Source: Streptomyces sp. A1136
GTDB taxonomy: Bacteria > Actinomycetota > Actinomycetes > Streptomycetales > Streptomycetaceae
Assembly (NCBI RefSeq): GCF_004795055.1
Contig: NZ_SSBJ01000026.1
Coordinates: 1-64,000, forward strand
Length of the DNA stretch: 64,000 nucleotides
Direction: 5' to 3'
Each line of letters begins with the position of its first letter. Position 1 is the first letter of the stretch. Below the pieces are notes generated by a model. It searched no databases, was not told the origin of the DNA, and worked only from the letters and a program-made list of their open reading frames with translations. Made by a program: the position numbers and the translations under genes. Of the stretch, positions 14,993-22,677 are shown in pieces.

Positions 14993-17074
14993 TCAGGCCG
15001 CTTCGACACGGACCGCGCAGACCTTGAACTCCGGCATCCGCGAAGTCGGGTCCAGGGCGGGGTTGGTGAGAGTGTTCGCGCGCCCCTCCCCCGGCCAGTG
15101 GAACGGCATGAAAACCGTGTCCGCCCGGATCGTGTCGGTGATGCGGGCCGGGGCCACGGCGCGCCCGCGCCGGGACACCACCGCCAGCGGGGCCCCCTCG
15201 GTCACACCCAGCCGGGCGGCGAGCCGGGGGTGGAGTTCCACGAACGGGCCGGGTGCGGCGGCGTTGAGCTCCGCGACCCGCCGGGTCTGGGCCCCGGACT
15301 GGTACTGGGCCACGACCCGGCCGGTCGTGAGCAGCAGCGGGTACTCGGCGTCGGGGACCTCGGCCGCGTCGCGGTGCGCGACGGGCACGAAGCGGGCCCG
15401 GCCGTCGTCGGTGGCGAAGCGGTCCAGGAACAGGCGGGGTGTTCCCGCCGAGCCCTCGGGGCAGGGCCAGAACACGCCCTGCTCGGCCTCGACGCGGGTG
15501 TAGGAGATCCCCGAGTAGTCCGCCGGCCCGCCCGCCGAGGCCAGGCGGAGCTCCTCGAACACCTCCTCGGGGTCGGTGGGGAAACCCTTCTCGACCCCGA
15601 GTCGGGCGGCCAGCCCGTGCAGGACCTCCAGGTCGGTGCGGACGCCCGGCGGCGGGGTGAGGGCCCGGCGGCGCAGCAGGACGCGGCCTTCCAGGCTGGT
15701 GGTGGTCCCGCACTCCTCCGCCCACTGGGTGACGGGGAGCACCACGTCGGCCAGTTCGGCCGTCTCGGAGAGGACGACGTCCGCGACGGCGAGGAAGTCC
15801 AGGGAGCGGACGCGGCCTTCGATGTGGGCGGCGCGGGGTGCGGAGACCACCGGGTTGGAGCCCATCAGCAGGAGCGCCTTCACCTCGGTGCCGAGGGCGT
15901 CGAGGAGTTCGTAGGCGCTGCGGCCCGGGCCGGGGAGGCTGTCGGGGTCGACACCCCAGACCCCGGCGACATGGGCGCGCGCCGCCGGGTCGGTCAGCTT
16001 GCGGTATCCGGGGAGCTGGTCGGCCTTCTGGCCGTGCTCCCGGCCCCCTTGGCCGTTGCCCTGGCCGGTGAGGCAGCCGTATCCGGAGAGCGGGCGGCCG
16101 GCCCGGCCCGTGGCCAGGCAGAGGTTGATCCACGCGCCGACGGTGTCGGTCCCCTTGGAATGCTGCTCGGGGCCTCGGGCGGTCAGCACCATGGCGGATT
16201 CCGGGGCGCAGAACATCCCTACCGCCTCCCGCAGCCGGGGTACGGGAACTCCGGTGATCCGCTCCACCAACTCCGGCCAGTGCGCCATCGCGGCGGCCCG
16301 CGCCTCGGGCCAGCCGCTGGTGCGCTCCGCGATGAACGCCTCGTCGGTGTGCCCGCCGGCGACGACGAGGTGCAGCAGGCCCAGGGCGAGGGCGAGGTCC
16401 GTCCCGGGGCGGGGGGCGAGGTGCAGGTCGGCCTGTTCGGCGGTGCGGGTGCGGCGCGGGTCCACCACGATCAACGTGCCGCCGTTGTCCTTGAGTTCCC
16501 GCAGGAAGCGCAGGGCCGGCGGCATGGTTTCAGCCAGGTTGGAGCCGACGAGGATCACGCAGCCGGTGCGCGGGACGTCCTCCAGCGGGAACGGCAGACC
16601 CCGGTCGAGGCCGAAGGCGCGCTGGTGGGCGGCGGCGGCCGAGGACATGCAGAAGCGGCCGTTGTAGTCGATCTGGGAGGTGCGCAGGGCGACGCGGGCG
16701 AACTTGCCCAACGCGTAGGCCTTCTCGTTGGTCAAGCCGCCGCCGCCGAACACGCCGACCGCGTCCGGCCCGTGCGCCCGACCGGTGCGGGAGAGTCCCT
16801 CGGCGACGGCGTCGAGGGCGTCGTCCCAGCCGGCGGGTTCCAGTCGTCCGGAGCGGGCGCGCACCAGCGGCTCGGTCAGGCGCACCCGCGAGGAGAGCAC
16901 GGCGGGGGCGGTGCGTCCCTTGCCGCACAGGGCGCCCCGGTTGACGGGGAAGTCGGGCCGTTCCTCGACGACCACGCCGCCGGCCGCCCCGGCGCGCAGG
17001 TTCATGCCGCACTGCAGGGCGCAGTACGGGCAGTGCGTGGCGGTGACGGGTCCGGCGGTGTCCTCGGTGCTCAT
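14993..17074 (-). CDS. nasA: Assimilatory nitrate reductase catalytic subunit (molybdopterin oxidoreductase)
   Basis: The 693-residue protein begins with the [4Fe-4S] motif HCPYCALQCGMN plus a later CGKG. Next comes the molybdenum-site sequence YNGRFCMSSAAAAHQRAFG, whose Cys is the usual Mo ligand in Nas/Nap enzymes. The C-terminal molybdopterin-binding domain shows LLLTTGRVVAQYQSG and FMPFHWPGE. It reduces nitrate to nitrite in the cytoplasm, feeding the NirBD enzyme encoded further right. It is shorter than Nas proteins that carry an extra C-terminal [2Fe-2S] domain, so electrons must come from a separate protein. A candidate GlnR box lies just upstream. Formate dehydrogenase-like function is less likely because the Mo ligand is Cys in the NapA/NasA context. 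Confidence 0.85.
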   Translation of the reverse strand: MSTEDTAGPVTATHCPYCALQCGMNLRAGAAGGVVVEERPDFPVNRGALCGKGRTAPAVLSSRVRLTEPLVRARSGRLEPAGWDDALDAVAEGLSRTGRAHGPDAVGVFGGGGLTNEKAYALGKFARVALRTSQIDYNGRFCMSSAAAAHQRAFGLDRGLPFPLEDVPRTGCVILVGSNLAETMPPALRFLRELKDNGGTLIVVDPRRTRTAEQADLHLAPRPGTDLALALGLLHLVVAGGHTDEAFIAERTSGWPEARAAAMAHWPELVERITGVPVPRLREAVGMFCAPESAMVLTARGPEQHSKGTDTVGAWINLCLATGRAGRPLSGYGCLTGQGNGQGGREHGQKADQLPGYRKLTDPAARAHVAGVWGVDPDSLPGPGRSAYELLDALGTEVKALLLMGSNPVVSAPRAAHIEGRVRSLDFLAVADVVLSETAELADVVLPVTQWAEECGTTTSLEGRVLLRRRALTPPPGVRTDLEVLHGLAARLGVEKGFPTDPEEVFEELRLASAGGPADYSGISYTRVEAEQGVFWPCPEGSAGTPRLFLDRFATDDGRARFVPVAHRDAAEVPDAEYPLLLTTGRVVAQYQSGAQTRRVAELNAAAPGPFVELHPRLAARLGVTEGAPLAVVSRRGRAVAPARITDTIRADTVFMPFHWPGEGRANTLTNPALDPTSRMPEFKVCAVRVEAA

Positions 17075-17096
17075 ACGGCCACGGTGCGCCGCCGGT

Positions 17097-17123
17097 GTTA
17101 CACGGGCCGCCGCGTCCGGTTAC
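17097..17123 (-). promoter_or_regulatory. Candidate GlnR box upstream of nasA
   Basis: On the minus strand two GTAAC elements (17123-17119 and 17101-17097) are exactly 22 bp apart, the spacing of the two a-sites in the actinobacterial GlnR consensus (GTnAC-n6-GAAAC repeated). The b-site between them (CGGCG) is poor. The box ends 23 bp before the nasA start codon. Confidence 0.5.
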
Positions 17124-17174
17124 GCCTCCTGTACGGCGACCTCAGCGCGCCCGTCGGTGCCCGGTGAGGACCGG

Positions 17175-17233
17175 CGGCCCCCGGCGGGTCGACCGCCCCG
17201 CGTCACCGCCGAAGGCCGACCCGCCGGGGGCCG
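17175..17233 (-). terminator. Long hairpin beyond the SDR gene
   Basis: A perfect 17-bp inverted repeat (17175-17191 with 17217-17233) with a 25-base loop follows the end of the leftward SDR gene and precedes nasA. The size suggests a terminator, without a T-run. Confidence 0.5.
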
Positions 17234-17270
17234 TCCCGCCGGCGCAGTCCGGTCCGGGGCGCCGGCCCGG

Positions 17271-18046
17271 TCATCCGCCGGTCAGTTGCCCGAGGGTCGG
17301 GCCCGCCGTCCAGCCGCCGTCGACCGCGAGTTCGGCGCCCGTGATGTAGGCGGCGGCGTCGGAGAGCAGGAAGGCGACGGCGGCGGCGATCTCGTCCGGG
17401 ACACCGACGCGGCCCATCGGGGTGCCGGGGTAGTTGCCCTCGCCGGTGCGGATGCCGACGGAGGCGGTCATCTCCGTGTACGTCATGCCGGGGTGGACGG
17501 AGTTGACGCGGATGCGGGACTCGGCCAGTTCGACGGCCCCGATCTTGGAGAGGCCGCGTACGCCCCACTGGAGGCGCCGTAGCCGCCGGTGAGCGGGAGC
17601 CCGGTGAGCCCGGCGGCCGAGGAGATGTTGACGATGGAGCCGCCGCCGGCCGCGCGCATCAGCGGCACGGCCGCCTTCACGCCGATGAACACGCCGATGA
17701 ACACGCCGACCAGGTTGATCTCCAGGACCCGGCGGAAGTGCTCGACGCTCTCCTCTTCCAGCAGTGGGCCCGAGGCGATGCCGGCGTTGTTCACCAGGCC
17801 GTCCACCCGGCCGAAGGCGCCGATCGCGTGGTCGAGGGCCGTCCGCCAGTCCTCCTCGCTCGTGACGTCGTGGCGCAGGAAGTGGGCGGTGTCCCCGAGT
17901 TCCGCGGCCGTCCGGGCACCCTCCGCCTCCGACACGTCGGTGATCAGCACCCGGCCGCCGCCCTCGACGACGGCCCGCGCGGCCGCGGCGCCGAGACCGC
18001 GCGCCCCTCCGGTGACGACGACGGCCTTGTCCTTCAGGTCCACCAC
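17271..18046 (-). pseudogene. Short-chain dehydrogenase/reductase broken by one base at the catalytic Lys codon
   Basis: Reading left from GTG 18046 the frame gives a standard SDR: VVVTGGARGLGAAAARAVVE (nucleotide site), DVTSEED, VNNAGIA and IVNISSAAGLTG (catalytic Ser). At GYGAS the frame shifts. The expected YGAS-Lys-Trp would need AAGTGG, but the strand reads TCC-AGTGG, one A short near 17568-17570. The correct frame resumes at once and encodes the missing C-terminus, including HPGMTYTEM and AAYITGAELAVDGG, ending at 17271. Upstream, a 12-bp tandem duplication (17679-17702) gives GVFIGVFIGV where relatives have one copy. It is either a recent pseudogene or a base error in the sequence. Confidence 0.8.
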
Positions 18047-18087
18047 GGTGCCCCCACTCCCCGAGCCTGGCAATTCGCGCCAGGCTG

Positions 18088-18786
18088 TCAGAGCGTCAGG
18101 GCCCGCGACACCCCGTCCTCCCTGGGCCCGAGGAACGTCGGGTTCGGCTTGAACACCGCGTCCAGCGCTGCCTTCCCGGCCGCGAAGACCTCGCGGACGC
18201 CGCCGTAATACCAGGTGGCGTCGTGTACGTCCTGCACCCCGACCCCGTACGAGTCGACCCCCGCCGCCTGGCACAGGGCGACGGCCCGCCTGATGTGGAA
18301 ACCCTGACTGATCAGCACCGCGTGCCGCACGCCGAAGATCCGGCGGGCCCGGACGCAGGAGTCCCAGGTGTCGAACCCGGCGAAGTCGCTGACGATCCGG
18401 TCGTCCGGGACCCCGTGGCGGGTCAGGTAGGCGCGCATCACGTCCGGCTCCGAGTACTCCGTGCGGCTGTTGTCACCGGTGACCAGGACGACCCTGACCT
18501 TTCCGGCGCGGTACAACTCGGCGGCCGCGTCGAGCCGGTCGGCCAGGTACGGGGTGGGACGGGCGCCCAGCAGGCCCGCGCCGAACACCACGGCCACCGG
18601 GGCGGCCGGCGCCCGGGCCGTGCTGCCGAGCCGGTCGGCCGCGACCGCGTGGGTCCAGGCCGAGGGCAGGAGCGCCAGCACGCACAGCGCCATCACGACC
18701 CGCACCGCGCGCCGTCTGGCCCGTACGGTACGGGGCAGCAGCCCGCGCACGCCGCCCGCGATCCGGCCCAGGCGCGCTCCGCGCAT
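18088..18786 (-). CDS. DUF218 / YdcF-SanA-like envelope protein
   Basis: The 232-residue protein has a basic N-terminus, one hydrophobic segment (VRVVMALCVLALLPSAWTHA, residues ~29-48) and then the DUF218 domain: AVVFGAGLL, RLDAAAELYRAGKVRVVLVTGDN, SEPDVMRAYLTRHGVPDDRI, then NP-type motif DTWDSCVRARRIFG and VLISQGFHIRRAVALCQAAGV. SanA/YdcF relatives act at the envelope and affect barrier function; the reaction is unsettled. The start at ATG 18786 has GAGGGGG upstream. It is divergent from the chelatase-like gene and lies just upstream of the broken SDR in the same direction. Confidence 0.8.
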   Translation of the reverse strand: MRGARLGRIAGGVRGLLPRTVRARRRAVRVVMALCVLALLPSAWTHAVAADRLGSTARAPAAPVAVVFGAGLLGARPTPYLADRLDAAAELYRAGKVRVVLVTGDNSRTEYSEPDVMRAYLTRHGVPDDRIVSDFAGFDTWDSCVRARRIFGVRHAVLISQGFHIRRAVALCQAAGVDSYGVGVQDVHDATWYYGGVREVFAAGKAALDAVFKPNPTFLGPREDGVSRALTL

Positions 18787-19035
18787 GACGTCCCCCCTCT
18801 GCTCGTCGCCCGGTTCCTGTCGTCGCCCGGTCTCCGCTGGTCAGGACGCGGACGGCACCGCCGTGGTTTCACCCGCCGCCGGGCGGGGCCGGCCCGCGCG
18901 CTGTGAGCACCCGGAAAAGACCCGGCACCGCGGTCGCAACGCGGCGGCAATCCGCGACCCGCAGGATCGGTGTGCGACGGAGGCCGCGCACCCTCCCGAA
19001 CCCCCGTCGCGTCCTTCCCGGACCCCGGTCCGGGA

Positions 19036-19076
19036 CCCTCCCGCACCCCGTCCCTCCCGCACCCCGTCCCTCCCGC
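19036..19076. repeat. 16-bp tandem repeat in the DUF218-chelatase intergenic region
   Basis: The unit CCCTCCCGCACCCCGT occurs at 19036-19051 and 19052-19067, followed by a partial third copy to 19076. The 379-bp region 18787-19165 otherwise shows no gene. I looked for a cobalamin riboswitch core and did not find one. Confidence 0.8.
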
Positions 19077-19165
19077 TTTCCCGGCCATCGCCGACGAGCA
19101 GCCGACCCGCGCCACCCGGCCCGGACACCGCGCGTCCGCCGGGGCCCGGCCCTACGGAGCCACGC

Positions 19166-19879
19166 ATGCAGCCCACTCTCGTCGCCGTCGCCCACGGCAG
19201 CCGCGACCCCCGCGCCCTCGGCAGCGTCCGGGCCCTCTTGGACCGGGTCCGCGAGCTCCGCCCCCGCCTCGACGTCCGCCTCGGGCACATCGAGCTGAAC
19301 CGGCCGCTGCTCGACGAGACGCTGGCGGGGGCCACCGGTTCGGCCGTCCTCGTCCCGCTGCTGCTGAGCCGCGGGCACCACGTCAAGCGGGACCTCCCCG
19401 CGGCCGCCGCCCGCGCCGACCACCTGCGCACCCGCGTCGCCGCCCCGCTCGGCCCGCACCCGTTGCTGGTCGAGGCCCTGTACGAGCGCCTCCTGGAGGC
19501 CTCCTGGGTCCCCGGGACGGCGGTGGTGCTGGCCGCCGCCGGCTCCCGCGACCGGGACGCCGCGGACGACACCCGCCGCACCGCCGCCCTGCTGTCCGAG
19601 CGCCTCGGCGGGGTGCCCGTCGTGGCCGCCTACGCCTCCGCCGCCGCCCCCGGCGTCCCCGACGCGCTGCGTGCCCTCGCCGCCCACGGCCACCACCGGA
19701 CCGCCGTGGCCTCCTACTTCACCGCCCCCGGCCGCTTCGCCGCCCAGAGCGCCGCGGCCGCGCCCGGCCCGGCGGCGGCTCCGCTCGGCGACCACCCGGC
19801 CCTCGCCCGGCTCGTCCTCCTGCGCTACGACGAGGTCCTCGCCCGGCGGCGGACCCCGCTGGAACTCGCCACCGCCTGA
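19166..19879 (+). CDS. Sirohydrochlorin chelatase (CbiX/SirB-like)
   Basis: The 237-residue protein begins LVAVAHGSRDPRALGSVRAL, with the His of the chelatase metal site in AHGSRDP. It continues with LGHIELNRPLLDETL and VLVPLLLSRGHHVKRDLPAA, whose HH pair is the second conserved part. The second half (VVLAAAGSRDRDAADDTRRT, then VASYFTAPGRFA) is a degenerate repeat of the first, as in two-domain CbiX proteins. The family inserts Fe or Co into sirohydrochlorin. Siroheme is the cofactor of the nitrite reductase encoded nearby, so this enzyme plausibly supplies it. ATG 19166 is the first start with this motif in frame. Confidence 0.8.
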   Translation: MQPTLVAVAHGSRDPRALGSVRALLDRVRELRPRLDVRLGHIELNRPLLDETLAGATGSAVLVPLLLSRGHHVKRDLPAAAARADHLRTRVAAPLGPHPLLVEALYERLLEASWVPGTAVVLAAAGSRDRDAADDTRRTAALLSERLGGVPVVAAYASAAAPGVPDALRALAAHGHHRTAVASYFTAPGRFAAQSAAAAPGPAAAPLGDHPALARLVLLRYDEVLARRRTPLELATA

Positions 19880-19946
19880 AACAGCACGCGGATCGGGGCC
19901 GCCCGGATCACCCGCCTTGTCGGCTCTTCCGGTTAACGTCTGATAC

Positions 19947-21275
19947 ATGGAAGGCATGGAAGGCACCCCCCGCACCACCCCCCGCCCCACCCCCTACGAG
20001 CCGGCCGACACCGAGCGCTGGGCCGCCGAGCCCGACAAACGGCCCGGCCGCACCGCCTTCCAACGCGACCGTGCCCGCGTGCTGCACTCCGCCGCGCTGC
20101 GCCGTCTCGCGGGCAAGACGCAGGTCGTCACCCCCGGGACCCGTTCCTACGACTGGGACGCCAGCCCCCGTACGCGCCTGACCCACTCCCTGGAGTGCGC
20201 GCAGGTGGGCCGTGAGCTGGGCTGGGCCCTCGGCTGCGATCCGGACCTGGTCGAGACCGCCTGCCTCTCCCACGACATGGGCCACCCGCCCTTCGGGCAC
20301 AACGGCGAGGAAGCCCTGAACGAATTCGCCAAGGACTGTGGCGGTTTCGAGGGAAACGCCCAGTCGCTGCGCCTGCTGACCCGGCTGGAACCGAAGCGGT
20401 TCGTGCCCGACCCGGCCACGGGTGAACTCGTCAGCGTCGGCCTCAACCTCACCCGGGCCTCGCTCGACGCGGCCACCAAGTACCCCTGGCCGCGCGGCGG
20501 GCACCCCACCGACCCCGACTCGGTGAAGTTCGGCGCCTACGAGGACGACCTGCCGGTCTTCGCCTGGCTGCGCCGGGGTGCGCCCGACGACCGCAAGTGC
20601 TTCGAGGCGCAGGTGATGGACTGGGCGGACGACGTCGCGTACTCCGTCCACGACTTCGAGGACGGTCTGCACGCCGGGCACCTCGACCCCAACATGCTCT
20701 TCGCCGAGCCGGACCGCGAGGCGATCTGGCGGGTCGCGATCGGCCGGTACGTGCCCGCGGACACCGCGCCGGAGGAGCTGCGGGAGGCCCTGGACCGGTT
20801 GATGGGACAGGAGTGGTGGCCGCACGGCTACGACGGCTCGGCCGTCGCCCAGGCCCGGCTCAAAGACGCCACCAGCCAGCTGATCGGCCGTTTCTGCCTG
20901 GCCGCGGAGGGGGCGACGCGCGAGGCGTACGGAACCGGCCGGCTCACCCGGTACGCGGCCGAGCTGGTGGTCCCCCGGGAGGCGCGCAACGAGTGCGCCG
21001 TCCTCAAGGCGGTCGCCGACCTGTACGTGATGCAGCGCGACGAGCAGGAGCGGTTGCGGGCGGACCAGCGCATCGTCCTGGCCGAACTCGCCGAGGCGCT
21101 CAGCGCCCGGGCACCGGAGGGCCTCGACCCCCAGTCCCGGGCCGTCTTCGAGGCCGCGCCGGACGACAAGGCCAGGAAACGCGCGGTCATCGACCAGATC
21201 GCGGCCCTCACCGATGCCTCGGCCCGCTCGTTGCACAGCCGTCTCACCAGGCGGCCGCGACGCGCCGAAGGGTGA
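19947..21275 (+). CDS. dgt: Deoxyguanosinetriphosphate triphosphohydrolase-like HD protein
   Basis: The 442-residue protein is a Dgt-type HD phosphohydrolase. RTAFQRDRARVLHSAALRRL (residues ~32-51) is followed by RLTHSLECAQVGRELGWAL and the HD motif ACLSHDMGHPPFGHNGEEAL (~105-124), then VMDWADDVAYSVHDFEDGL with the distal metal-site Asp. It hydrolyses dNTPs to nucleosides and triphosphate. No Shine-Dalgarno is visible. TTGTCG and TGATAC (18 bp apart) would start transcription close to the second in-frame ATG (19956), so the message may be leaderless. The first six codons are a 9-bp duplication (ATGGAAGGC twice). It stands before dnaG, as remembered from S. coelicolor. Confidence 0.88.
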   Translation: MEGMEGTPRTTPRPTPYEPADTERWAAEPDKRPGRTAFQRDRARVLHSAALRRLAGKTQVVTPGTRSYDWDASPRTRLTHSLECAQVGRELGWALGCDPDLVETACLSHDMGHPPFGHNGEEALNEFAKDCGGFEGNAQSLRLLTRLEPKRFVPDPATGELVSVGLNLTRASLDAATKYPWPRGGHPTDPDSVKFGAYEDDLPVFAWLRRGAPDDRKCFEAQVMDWADDVAYSVHDFEDGLHAGHLDPNMLFAEPDREAIWRVAIGRYVPADTAPEELREALDRLMGQEWWPHGYDGSAVAQARLKDATSQLIGRFCLAAEGATREAYGTGRLTRYAAELVVPREARNECAVLKAVADLYVMQRDEQERLRADQRIVLAELAEALSARAPEGLDPQSRAVFEAAPDDKARKRAVIDQIAALTDASARSLHSRLTRRPRRAEG

Positions 21276-21368
21276 GCTGATCGGGCCACTCCCCCTTCCC
21301 GGGGCAGGCTCGTTGCGGGACGCTCGCATGTGGTCGCATGTGGCGCAGAGGTTATGAGGAGGCATCAG

Positions 21369-22643
21369 GTGGTCGACGCACACCGGACGTTCGTCATCGT
21401 CGGCGCGGGTCTCGCCGGGGCCAAGGCGGCCGAGACCCTGAGGTCCGAGGGGTTCACGGGCAGGGTGATCCTGATCGGGGACGAGCGTGACCATCCCTAC
21501 GAACGCCCTCCCCTGTCCAAGGGGTACCTGACGGGCAAGGAGGAGCGCGAGAGCGTCTTCGTCCACGAGCCGTCCTGGTACGCGCGCGCCGACATCGAGC
21601 TGCACCTGGGCCAGCCCGCCGTCCAGCTGGACCGGGACGCCAAGAAGGTCGTCCTCGGCGACGGCACGGCGCTGCACTACGACAAGCTGCTGCTGGCGAC
21701 CGGGGCCGAGCCGCGCCGCCTCGACGTCCCCGGCACCGGCCTGGTGGGAGTGCACCACCTGCGGCGGCTCGCGCACGCGGAGCGGCTCAAGGGGGTGCTG
21801 GCCGGGCTGGGCCGGGACAACGGCCACCTGCTGATCGCGGGGGCCGGCTGGATCGGTCTGGAGGTCGCGGCGGCGGCCCGCGGGTACGGCGCCGAGGTGA
21901 CGGTGGTCGAGCCGCTGGCGACGCCCCTGCACGCGGTGCTGGGGCCGGAGATCGGCCGGCTCTTCGGGGACCTGCACGCCGAGCACGGGGTCCGCTTCCA
22001 CTTCGGCGCGCGGCTGACCGAGATCGTCGGGCAGGACGGGATGGTGCTGGCCGCCCGGACCGACGACGGCGAGGAGCACCCGGCGCACGCGGTGCTCGCC
22101 GCGATCGGAGCCGCGCCCCGTACCGCGCTCGCCGAGACCTCGGGGCTGGCCCTGGTGGACCGGGAGCACGGAGGGGGGATCGCCGTTGACGCGTCGCTGC
22201 GGACGTCCGACCCCGACGTCTTCGCCGTCGGGGACGTGGCGGCCGCCCACCACCCGGTGCTGGGGACCCGGCTGCGGGTGGAGCACTGGGCCAACGCCCT
22301 CAACGGGGGACCGGCCGCCGCCAAGGCGATGCTGGGGCAGGAGGTCTCCTACGACAGGGTTCCCTACTTCTTCTCCGACCAGTACGACGTGGGCCTGGAG
22401 TACTCCGGGTACGCGCCGGTGGGCGGCTACGACCAGGTGCTGATCCGCGGGGACGTGGGCAAGCGGGAGTTCATCGCGTTCTGGCTGTCGCAGGGGCGGG
22501 TCCTGGCCGGGATGAACGTCAACGTGTGGGACGTGACCGAGCACATCCAGGCCCTGATCCGCTCCCACGCGCCGGTCGACCGGGAGAAGCTGGCGGACCC
22601 GTCGGTTCCGCTTTCCTCCCTGGTGGCGGCGGAGGGCGCCTGA
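21369..22643 (+). CDS. FAD/NAD(P)-dependent oxidoreductase (ferredoxin reductase-like)
   Basis: The 424-residue flavoprotein has an N-terminal FAD motif FVIVGAGLAGAKAAETLRSE, the NERPPLSKGYL-type sequence (YERPPLSKGYLTG), an NAD motif LLIAGAGWIGLEVAAAARGY and the FAD C-terminal motif VFAVGDVAAAHH. The C-terminal ~85 residues (YFFSDQYDVGLEYSGYA...) match the reductase domain of ferredoxin and rubredoxin reductases such as those of Rieske oxygenases. It should pass electrons from NAD(P)H to a small iron-sulfur protein that is not encoded nearby. I start it at GTG 21369 because GAGGAGG lies 6 bp upstream. Confidence 0.85.
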   Translation: MVDAHRTFVIVGAGLAGAKAAETLRSEGFTGRVILIGDERDHPYERPPLSKGYLTGKEERESVFVHEPSWYARADIELHLGQPAVQLDRDAKKVVLGDGTALHYDKLLLATGAEPRRLDVPGTGLVGVHHLRRLAHAERLKGVLAGLGRDNGHLLIAGAGWIGLEVAAAARGYGAEVTVVEPLATPLHAVLGPEIGRLFGDLHAEHGVRFHFGARLTEIVGQDGMVLAARTDDGEEHPAHAVLAAIGAAPRTALAETSGLALVDREHGGGIAVDASLRTSDPDVFAVGDVAAAHHPVLGTRLRVEHWANALNGGPAAAKAMLGQEVSYDRVPYFFSDQYDVGLEYSGYAPVGGYDQVLIRGDVGKREFIAFWLSQGRVLAGMNVNVWDVTEHIQALIRSHAPVDREKLADPSVPLSSLVAAEGA

Positions 22644-22677
22644 CGGGTTTGTCGGCTCCCCACCGTAGACTTCACGC

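Noticed and set aside
11622..16133. A 1,503-codon open frame on the minus strand across the ABC, sigma factor and nasA genes
   Set aside because: It is low-complexity Arg/Pro/Gly or His/Gln/Asp-rich and lies antisense to or out of frame with well-supported genes; such frames are expected in GC-rich DNA.
18787..19165. Cobalamin or other riboswitch before the chelatase-like gene
   Set aside because: No conserved cobalamin core is present; the region holds a C-rich tandem repeat only.
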